The notes under the pieces: generated by a model | Database searches by the model: none | What the model was told of the DNA's origin: nothing | What the model saw: only the letters and a program-made list of their open reading frames with translations | Part shown: positions 55,732 to 64,000 of the stretch, piece by piece | Layout: each line of letters opens with the position of its first letter | How positions within the stretch are numbered: the stretch's first letter is position 1 | Source: Takashimella koratensis | Lineage: Eukaryota > Basidiomycota > Tremellomycetes > Trichosporonales > Tetragoniomycetaceae | DNA: 64,000 nucleotides | Assembly (NCBI GenBank): GCA_003116875.1 | Contig: BCKT01000021.1 | Location: 5,121 to 69,120 of the forward strand | Reading direction: 5' to 3' | Program-made: the position numbers and the translations under genes

Positions 55732-57461
55732 CTACCCCTCATTCTGCAGATCCGCCTCAGTCACACGCGGGACAATCATTCCCGCCGCCTCAGCCTTGGT
55801 GACCACCTTGATAGCCTGCTTGTACACTGGCGCATCGATCATCTTCCCTTCAAGTGAATAAGCGCCGCGTCCGAGTTTGTCGTTGAGTTCGAAGGAGAGC
55901 TTGACACGCGCCGCGTGAAGGAGGTCTGAAGGTATCAGGAAGAGCATTGAGATCAGAGAAAGGAAAATGTATAGAGATGACAAGGGAGATGGTTGTTTTG
56001 AGTGTCAGCGTGGTCCAGATCATGCGGTTGGTAGAGAACCTTGGACAGAAGGGCAACTTACCTGCCTCGGACGGTGAGAACGCTCGGTGTATACAGTCTA
56101 TCTGGTTCGGGTGAATCGCTTGCTGGAGACCACGATGTTAGTCCCCAGGCCAATTATACCCTTACAGCCCCGCTCTGTTCGACTTGTTTTCATGCTCAGG
56201 TCACTCACTTTACCATCGAACCCCAGTCTCCGCCCTTCCTCCGATTCCAACCTCAGCGCTTCTTCATCTTTATACTCGACACACACCTGACTATCAGCGG
56301 CTTTCCCTACCTGCGCGACTCGGTTACCACAGCCCCACCATGCTGTTCTCTTGTAGTCAAAGGTCACAGCACGAGCGAACCCACCAGGTCGAGAGCTTGC
56401 AGGCCAAACGCCTTAGCGGCTGTCACCAACCTAGAGCGGGGGTAGAGAAGTTCTGTCCGTTGAGGAGTTCGAATCAGCCCCACGTCGGCGCAGTCTGTAC
56501 CCTCATCAGCTCTAATCATATCGACATAAAAAGTTCATTCTCTCACTCACAATCCTCTGCTGCAAACTTTTGCCAATCAGCACCAAGCCTATCCCAAATG
56601 CTTCACGCCTTCCAGCTTGTACTCACCAACAACGCGTCCAGGTGTCCTTTCCCAGCCTGTGCAATCTCGGCGATCCGTTCCATCGCTATTGCGCTCTCGA
56701 TCATTGCGATGATCCGGATGGCCTCCTTTCCTCCTGTCCGTTTAGAATCCGGCGCGAGGGCGTTGATCCGGGAAACGACCCAGGCGATGTGGTCGGGATC
56801 GTTGGTCTTGGGCAAAGCGATGGCTTGAACGTGCCGTGTGCGTAACTGTCCCGGAATCAGCGGTTGTTGATGGGTGCTGGGGCCAGTGTAGTTGGAATAT
56901 CAAGACTGGAGGGAGAGTGAGAGCAACATACGATTTCGTCCAGATCGTGCTCTTCGTACCCTGTACCCACGGCGTTGATTCTAGCCACGACTTCCCCCCT
57001 TGGCCTCTCCTCGCCCTGAGACCCATCAGTACATCGCCTTCCAACAGGGTCCCACCCCCATTCCACAGACCCCAGTCGCCGCTCTCCACGCAGCTCGACA
57101 ACACTCACGTTGAGCGCATCACAGACCAGCCGCCGAGCGTCCGCCTTCTTCCCCGGAGCCACGCTGTCCTCGAGGTCGTACGCTATCGAGTCGGCCGGTG
57201 AGGCGAGGGCCTTGGCCAGCATGCGAGGGTTGGATCCGGGGACTGAAAGGTGTTAGCCGACGACAGGCGGGGACCATGGATAGAGCCGAGGGTAGGGGAG
57301 CGCTTACCATAGAGCATAGCCCGACGAGGTACAGGCAGCGACTGGGACAAAGTGGAGGATTGCCGTGCTGTTTGTCCAGTCAACACAGCCGCCCTCCAGC
57401 CTCGGACACTGGCCCCTGGAGTCGCTGTGAGCCGTGCTGCTGCTCTGGCTGCTGTGATCAT
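55732..57461 (-). CDS. CitE/CLYBL-like (citramalyl-CoA) lyase, mitochondrial
   Basis: Nine exons, 57461-57308, 57242-57109, 57015-56932, 56845-56627, 56566-56551, 56494-56385, 56286-56209, 56122-56062 and 55925-55732, give 349 residues. An Arg/Ala/Ser-rich presequence leads to RRAMLYVPGSNPRMLAKAL, SIAYDLEDSVAPGKKADAR (metal-binding Glu/Asp), RINAVGTGYEEHDL, ALPKTND, IAMIESA, LLFAAEDYCADVGLIRT and GKQAIHPNQIDCI. These are hallmarks of the HpcH/HpaI aldolase superfamily, citrate-lyase-beta-like branch. In animals CLYBL cleaves citramalyl-CoA and protects vitamin B12. Exon 5 is a 16-nt microexon (56566-56551) encoding FAAED, part of the acyl-CoA/metal site. An alternative start at 57494 adds 11 residues. 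Confidence 0.9.
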
Positions 57462-57615
57462 GGTCTTTGAAGAGTGAGATTGTGAATGAGCCAACGTCGA
57501 CTTCGGCTAGTCATTTTCCGATCCATTTTCATCTCCCTTGTTTTTCCTTTTTCCAACTTTCCCTCACCAACCTCAATCCTCACCTCTTCCCTTCTCTCCC
57601 ACTCTCACCACCAAC

Positions 57616-59015
57616 ATGACTACCTCCCCCGTCCCTTCTCACCCCGCTCCACCTACTGCTGGGCCCAGCCGTGTCCTGCGCCAACCCCTGGCCCTCTCCG
57701 TGGCCGAGAAACCACCCTTCACTTCCTCTTCCTCCTCCACCGAACCCCGCCCCCTTCTCTCCGAAGCCGCGGCGCTGCGAGCTGCTGCGAAACGTAAAGT
57801 CCAGCTCGAGAAGCGTGTAGATAGGTACATGGATAAGCTCATGGAGGAGACTGTGGACCGAGCGACATTTAAGAAGAACGTGAGTGCTGGCCAATGACTC
57901 ATCAATCAACCCTCCCAAACAAAGACAGCGAAAGTATGTGCTGACGAATGATTCTTCATTTGTTATCAAACCAGGTATCTTACCTGCAACCCGCGCAGTA
58001 TCGAGAAGTCAATCACGAACGACACCTCAACTCTCTATGTTCATACCCTGCCTGCCCCAATTCCCCGCTGGCGCCTTACCGCTCCCAGCGGCGCTTCGTC
58101 GTCTCTGCTCGAGATCGAACGATCACCGAGCGCGAAGGGAACGCGGAAGAAGGGTTCTGCTCCAAGGTCTGCCGGGCGCGGAGCGCATGGGTCGAGCGTG
58201 GGCTCAAGGAGGAAGCGGTGTGGTTGAGGTCAAGAGGGGTAGGGGAGGTGGAGTTGTTGGAGGAGCTGGAAGAGAAGGGGGAGGTGGTGGTTGATCCCAA
58301 GGGGATGCGAATGGGTTCTGCACCGGCCCCCATGCCTTCTCCGTCGGCAGTCCTTCCAGCTTCTGCGCCCATCTCAAAGTCATCACCGGCTGTCACAGAT
58401 GGAGCAGCGACCAAGCCAAACCCGGCAAAATCGATTGCGACAACCGCAACGCCGATACCGGCCAAAGATCTCGACTCCATTGCGCCGAGCAAACCCGAGT
58501 TCAGACCAGCCCCACCTGCCAAACCCTCACTCAGCGCGGCCACCCCGATCACTGACATTCTTGCATCACTTACGATCCACGAACGACCTACTCCTTCTTC
58601 CCCGCCTGTCGCGCCGAGTCTATCCCCCTCGCACCCGGCACCTTCCTTCCCTCCTCCCGAACCGATTCATCCCTCTACCACGACAATTCACACTACCACC
58701 TCCACCCTGCTCGGTCCCGCCGAGTCCACACCTTCTCCCACTCGCCGGCCTCAAGGTCCCTCCGCATCCTCCCTCCTCCCCGTCTCCGGCTCGACGAGCA
58801 AACTCGCGACCGCCCTCGTTGCAGCGAGCAAGAAGATGGCTGCTCAGCAAGTCTCTCTCGGCCAGGCGCATGCGCGCGTCGACGACGGTCTGGACCTCGA
58901 AAGCGATGGGTCCGAGAGCGAGGAGGAGTGGGCCAAGGAGATGGGTTGGGGTCAAGGTGACGACGAGGTGGATGCGTTGTTTGAGCAAGCCCGCGCGGCT
59001 AGAGAGTTGGAGTAG
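57616..59015 (+). CDS. RPAP2/RTR1-type RNA polymerase II CTD phosphatase
   Basis: Two exons, 57616-57879 and 57975-59015, give 434 residues. A coiled N-terminal segment (AAKRKVQLEKRVDRYMDKLM) precedes the RTR1 domain: YLQPAQYREVNHERHLNSLC, YPACPN, FVVSARDRTITEREGNAEEG, FCSKVCRARSAWVERGL. The zinc ligands appear as C-x4-C and C-x3-C. The family dephosphorylates Ser5 (Tyr1) of the Rpb1 CTD and aids nuclear import of Pol II. The remaining 240 residues are Ser/Pro/Thr-rich and end in an acidic helix (ESEEEWAKEMGW, EVDALFEQARAARELE). The gene shares a 154-bp divergent promoter with the CitE-like gene. Confidence 0.9.
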
Positions 59016-59814
59016 GGTGAATTAGCATTGGTTGTTTGTCATACGGTCTCCTGTAGGGTCGAGTGGTAGTGACACCGTTGCATGGATAGGATATAAACAG
59101 AAACAAGACCCGCCTTGGGTTGCTCGCCCGCATCCGTGCATGTAGATTGTGGTCGCTGAGAGTGATTCTTTTGTGAGCGATCAAGTAGTAATGTACAGCA
59201 TGTCTCTCGCTGCTACTGAAGGTGATCGACGTTGTGGTTGGATTGGCCGCATTGGGTAATTTCTCGTTGGTCGATACATCCATCTTGGCACACGACCTGA
59301 GCACTTGACCCAAAGCAGAGACCCCTCCGCCTCAGCCGCCTTAGCCAGCCGCACTTTGTCCTCTCGCAGCCGCACTTTGAGCCTACCTGCTGACTCACCC
59401 CACCTCTATCCTTGTGTACGGATACAGGGCCTAATCTACGTCGTTTACGAAGGAAGTGTCTCACTCCTTTCACCTGGTGGCTATCATTTGGCAGGTCGCT
59501 CCACGGCTACCCCCCTTTGGCCACTGGCAGGGAGGGGGAAGCGAGGTTGCGCGGAGTGCGGTCGTGTGCGGTCAGAGGACACAGGAGGCAGGTGAAGATA
59601 GGGCCAGGGTGTGAGGGGGAGGATAATGGAAGGAGATGAGATGAACGAGGATGGCGTATACTATAAAGGCTGACGACTAATGGCGGTTTCTGCAGGTCAT
59701 CCGCCCATCTGCTTACCTGTTCACACGCTCGACTACTTATAACTCACAGCTCGCACCGGTCACAAAGGACAACCAACGACCAATCGACCAGAAACCAAAA
59801 AAAACCTAGCCAAA
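59016..59814. other. Intergenic region upstream of the 169-residue protein
   Basis: 0.8 kb without a supported gene. It ends in a core promoter with a TATA box. Confidence 0.55.
59662..59668 (+). promoter_or_regulatory. TATA box
   Basis: TATAAAG (59662-59668) lies about 150 bp upstream of ATG 59815. Confidence 0.55.
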
Positions 59815-60752
59815 ATGGACGCAACTGCATTCACCATGTCGATGCCTGTCGACACCACGGGCCGCCCACTCAAGAACGTCCCTCGAGGCCTAGCCGCTGC
59901 TCTCGACGTGAGTCAATACGCCTACTCTCTCTTGCCTTCTTTGAACTCCACCACCTGCCCCAGTCTTGCCCACTTCCATTGGCCTCCACTCCTACTCGGA
60001 CGCAACTGACCCCCTCAGGCGTTCAAGCACGCCAAGACGCTCGTCGAGATGGCGAGGATGTTTGGCCAAGACGACGGGATGATTGATCAAGGCTTTGACG
60101 TGAGTCTCATCTTTACTCTCACAGTCCATCCTTCTGCTCTCCCCGCTTTGTTGCCCATTGGCCATGAACGATTGAAGAACCCGCAACTAACGTCTTATCT
60201 CCTCATACCCTTCGCTACTTTACAGCTCGTCGCTGCGAAACTACGCAACGCCGCTCGATCCACCGAGGCATCCAAGTCTCTCGGCCCCGTTTTCAGTAAG
60301 CCGCCTGCCTCCCCTGCATGTCTCATCCAGAAACCCATGTCCCATCTCTGAGATCTGCGGCTGATGTTTGGATCTAGATGTTGGTGGGAGCCCCATGATA
60401 TCTTCCGAGTCACCTGCAAAGATCGATACGAAGGGATTCAGTGAGTACCCGCGTCTCCCTTCCTCATGTCTTTCCACCACGTGATCACCGGCCCACTTGT
60501 CTCCCTTATTCTGGCCTCCCAGTCCCAGACCGCTGACTCCCACTCGCAGCTGACGACCCGGACCCCACCGCCGACTCCCAACTTCGTGAATTCCGGGCGC
60601 TCGCCGACTTCTGGTCCTGGAACCTCAAAGAGACGCAACACGTGCCTGACCTGGACGATGCTGAAGGTTGGGTTGGGATGATGCGTCGACCTGGGTGTCG
60701 ATGGGATACGTTGTGGGCCGCGTACTGCGTCGCGCAGGTTGAAGCTATGTAG
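59815..60752 (+). CDS. Unknown conserved-looking protein, 169 residues
   Basis: Five exons, 59815-59907, 60019-60099, 60226-60295, 60378-60440 and 60550-60752 (stop TAG), give 169 residues. I do not recognise the family. The gene structure is convincing: strong GTGAGT/GTAAGC donors, all acceptors in phase, a TATA box and an AAAATGG start context. The N-terminal half is predicted helical (GLAAALDAFKHAKTLVEMAR, LVAAKLRNAARSTEASKSLG). A Ser/Pro linker follows, then a Trp-rich end (LREFRALADFWSWNLKETQ, GWVGMMRRPGCRWDTLWAAY). No signal peptide or membrane helix is seen. A small adaptor or a Zn-independent structural protein is possible, but no function is assigned. Confidence 0.7.
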
Positions 60753-62182
60753 ATGCCGAGCTTGCCCGAGCCGTAATCGGGGCTTGCGAGGCGTCGAGTG
60801 AAGATTTGACTGGGATCAGGGCTTGGACATGCTGTGAGAAGAGATTCGCAGATGCGGAGAAGGTCGAAGAGAGGGTAGGAAGGTGTACTTCGCTTTGAGA
60901 GTGTAACAAACGGGGTCGGAAATGTCAAAGTCAGAGTCGATTGTTCGATTGTATTGTTGTATCTGTTCGAATGTATATCACATGATCAACTCCCATCTCC
61001 TGGCCTGTATCCATTTCACGCTGGGATCCTTTGACTCCTCGTGATTGCATGGGTTGGGAGACGCCAGGACACGCTACTGACATGGTATGGTTGATGAAGA
61101 GGCAAAGATGTCACTCGTCCGGGTCGAAAGCCCGGATTCGGTCGAGTCGTATGATTACGCCTCTCTTCATAGCCAGAGTTACTTGGCGTTGACAACTTAC
61201 GCAAAGCCGCCGCTATGTCCGGGAACATACTTGATGAGACCGGCCAGTGGCTTATCAGGGTGCTGCCGTTGATGGGTTGGACCGATATCGGGAATCGAAG
61301 AACCAAGTGAAACGCAGACAGTGGCGGCCAACCGGCCGATGCGCTCCCGCTACCCGCCCGGTTACCCTGTTGCGAGCTCTCTCTGCTTCTCGGCCTTGGT
61401 CTGCCTTCTGCCTTTGTACCCACGTCTCTGACCACGTCTCGGCTGGTGCCATCCCATCAAGCCGGGCACTCGTCGTCTTGGTCGTTTCACATCATAAATC
61501 CAGCTTCCACTTTGACACCATATACAGAATCCGTACCTCAACCTCGCCACCGAGGTGAGAATAGGGAACAGACCTCCGGACATTTGACGGCCGAGAAGCA
61601 CGGTGAGAGCTTTGGCCCACCCAAAAAAATAACCTGAAAAACCTCCAGATCGGTAGGCGGCCCGCGGTAAACAGCGGACCAGCGGGTGGAGGTCTCTTCG
61701 CCCGGCTCCAGCTCCAGCTCCAGAACCAGAGTTGAGCAGCCAGGGTTTACAAAGTTCCTTCCTGGCCCAGTGGCCACAGGTCAGGGAGAAGGAGACAGCG
61801 GCGGAGAAGGAGGTAACGTCCGACTCGAGTTTATCGTTTACCAACAAAGAACCTAAACTACATAAAATCACTTGTAGCGTATCGAAGAAAACCGGTTCTC
61901 ACCATTCACTACATTCGTTGGGGTCAAACTACTCTGCGGTACAAGATCCACGGACGTACTAGAGATCTCACTCGCTCGCTCTCTCGACTCGACGCGACGC
62001 GGTATAGTCAATTACACGAAGACAGGTCCACTCTGATCGTCCCGAGGACTCGTTCTCGTCGCTTGCTAAATCGACGCTTCCCGACGCTCAACACAACGCA
62101 CAACTGGATCTACGTCTCCCACCGGTTCCCCACCCTCTGCTCTTCTCTCTTCATATCTTTAAATCCACTCAAATCTCCCACC
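60753..62182. other. Intergenic region upstream of the second MFS gene
   Basis: 1.4 kb. A 169-codon minus-strand frame (61871-61362) and other frames are open, but they show no family motifs or splice consistency and are treated as shadows. GCTCCAGCTCCAGCTCC repeats occur near 61705-61725. Confidence 0.5.
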
Positions 62183-64000
62183 ATGGAAGCTTATCGGCAA
62201 TACAAACAATTCATCCCTCCTCCTGAACTTTCAACCTCTCCACCGATCACCGAGAAACCTGACGATATCATCTGGGTTTCATTCTCTCCTGCGCCTACCC
62301 CACCTACCGTTGCTTCCCCCTCCGACCTTCCTGTCCCCTCTACACCTTTACCCGCCTCGTTCTCTGACGCGCACTTGAACCCGCAAAACTGGTCGACGGG
62401 ATATAAAGCATGGGTGATTGCTCTTCTCGCTTGGCTTACGCTAAGTCTGACTTTTGCGTCTTCGGCATCCGCAGCGACAGAGCAGGCCGTTATGGATGAG
62501 TTTGGGTGCGGTCAGGTCCCGGCGACATTGACTACGGGGGCGTTCTTGATAGGTATGGGGATGGGAGCGATGCCTGCGGGTCCATTATCGGAGCGTGAGT
62601 GTCAAGCCGATGATCGCTAGTCCAGTGCTAGCGAATTCTTTCTGTCCAACACGATTATAGAATCAAAACACTGACATCCTTCTCCATCACTTTCCAACCA
62701 TTAATCACTGCCTACTCATGACCGCAGTATTCGGCCGCCTCCCAGTTTACGCAGTGATGTTAGTCCTCGCAACTCTTTTCGAGCTCGCCTCTGCTCTCGC
62801 ACCCAACATTGCGGCGCTCTGTATCCTTCGATTCCTCGCGGGTTTCATGTCTGCCGCTCCACTATCCAACGCTGGCGGGTCATTGAATGATATTGGTAAC
62901 CCAGTGGTCAGGACGATCACGTTACCGTTGTTTGCGACTACGGGATTCGTCGGGCCTGTGATTGGTGAGTTGGGAATGAGAGGAGCCCGCAGGGTGTGCC
63001 CGAAAATGAGGCTGTAGATGAAGCAGACGGTGTGGTGACGAGGCGAGTGAGCGAGGCGGATAAATGGCCGTAGTTAGACTTGTCAATGTGTTGTTTCAAA
63101 TGAACGCTTACTGACTCGTCTCCCCATAGGTCCTATTGGTACGTTTTTCTCATATCGCTCATCAGTTCTTCCAAGCCTGCGCCATATCCCCACCCTGGCC
63201 TCTTTCTTCCTCTTTCCCTTTCTCTTCCCTTTTCCTCCCTCTTCATCCCCTATTACCACCTCGCTAACGCCCGACTTTTCGTTTTTTTTTCACTCAGTCG
63301 GCGGCTTCATTGTTCAATCCAAACTCGGTTGGCGTTGGGTCTACTATATCATGGCGATCTGGAACGCTCTCTGTTTCCTTAGCACTACTTTTCTCATGCC
63401 TGAGACCAACGCTGCCGCTCTCCTTCGATTCAAAGCGGCCAGGTACCGTCAACTCACCGGTGACAAACGATACCGAGCTCCCATTGAAGAAAAAAGTTTA
63501 GTGGAAGCTACGAAAATCGCTTTGATGAGACCGTTCATGATGTTGGCTGTTGAACCGGTCGTTCAATTTTTCGTCACATACCTATCAAGTGAGTGGCAGA
63601 TATATTTGTGAAAAACGATCATTGCCCTCCGACATCTCAGCGCTGAACAAACTGTTGCCTTTGTCTATGAAGACTTGGGGTTGAACGTGTGGCTAACTCC
63701 AACTTTTAGTCGTCTACGTCTGCCTATACGGTTTCTTCGAGGCTTACCCACTGGTCATGGCGACTCACGGCCTAACCAACGCTCAAACTGGACTCACCTA
63801 CATTCCTATCCTCGTTGGCTTCTTCATCCTCCTCGCCGGTATGGGTCTGCACTACCGCCGATACGTCGGGCTAGCCAAGGACGCTAGGGAAGGGAAAGAG
63901 AGGTGGGGTGTGAAAGAAGGGAAAGTAGAGCCCGAGGAAAGGTTGTTACCGCGTGAGTTAAACGAGATGACCAGGACTGTCAAGTCATGGCGAGGTGCCG
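62183..64000 (+). CDS. MFS transporter, DHA1/polyamine-type, 3' end outside the window
   Basis: Five exons are visible, 62183-62594, 62728-62964, 63130-63138, 63298-63588 and 63710-63952; a donor at 63953 shows it continues past the window. The N-terminus (about 70 residues) ends in LNPQNWSTGYKAWVIALLAW, the NWS motif before TM1 typical of fungal DHA1 transporters. Then come ATEQAVMDEFG, GPLSELFGRLPVYAVM (motif A region), ALCILRFLAGF, GFVGPVIGPIVGGFIVQSKL, GWRWVYYIMAIWNAL and FLMPETNAAALLRFKA, with the conserved PETxxxxLL. Relatives export polyamines, azoles or other drugs at the plasma membrane. Exon 3 is a 9-nt microexon (63130-63138, GTCCTATTG) completing GPIVGG in TM5. Confidence 0.9.

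Noticed and set aside
56465..56480. B-box-like GTTCGAATC
   Set aside because: Lies within the CitE-like coding exon (GLIRTP region); no tRNA fold.
61362..61871. 169-codon minus-strand frame
   Set aside because: Arg/Gly-rich, begins in repeats, no introns or motifs; likely chance in GC-rich DNA.

Overview
The window reads as chromosomal DNA of a basidiomycete fungus, most likely a tremellomycete-type yeast. The evidence is dense genes on both strands, short GT-AG introns (mostly 45-130 nt) with GTGAGT-like donors, C/G-rich codon use, and fungal housekeeping genes. No rRNA, tRNA, CRISPR or intact transposon was recognised. Exon coordinates were derived by hand: in every fully modelled gene the spliced length is a multiple of three and the joined frame matches the named family.

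Layout. 1-6 kb: 3' end of a D-2-hydroxyacid dehydrogenase (+), a small paired-type helix-turn-helix protein with an in-frame TGA (+), SmD1 (-), and a STRAP-like WD40 protein (+). 6.5-19 kb: a flavin monooxygenase (-) facing a 14-TM MFS exporter (+), then a membrane-anchored laccase (-) facing a secreted GPI-type acid phosphatase (+). 19.7-26.5 kb: an accessory island, AT-richer than its surroundings, with three tandem paralogues of a family I do not recognise. 26.8-44 kb: a histidine phosphatase, SEC62, SURF1/SHY1, a strong STN1 candidate (telomere CST complex), RNA15/CSTF64, VFA1, UPF3 and a type-B carboxylesterase. 44-64 kb: peroxisomal D-amino-acid oxidase, a Zn2Cys6 regulator, GGPP synthase, a mitochondrial CitE/CLYBL-like lyase, RPAP2/RTR1, an unknown 169-residue protein, and a second MFS transporter running off the end.

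How the genes relate. Most are independent housekeeping loci. Several are divergent pairs with shared promoters: VFA1/UPF3 (157 bp apart), CLYBL/RPAP2 (154 bp), SURF1/STN1 (398 bp), FMO/MFS (1.2 kb) and laccase/acid phosphatase (1.7 kb). Three genes concern RNA processing or decay (SmD1, RNA15, UPF3).

Most interesting points. (1) The tandem family at 19.8-26.5 kb shares a W-x4-P-W domain; one copy is internally duplicated and ends in a SUMO-interacting-motif-like tail, and two copies carry single in-frame stops. (2) Five genes need microexons of 6, 7, 9, 16 and 16 nt to restore conserved protein sequence. (3) A Tc1-type bipartite DNA-binding domain stands alone and is interrupted by a UGA.
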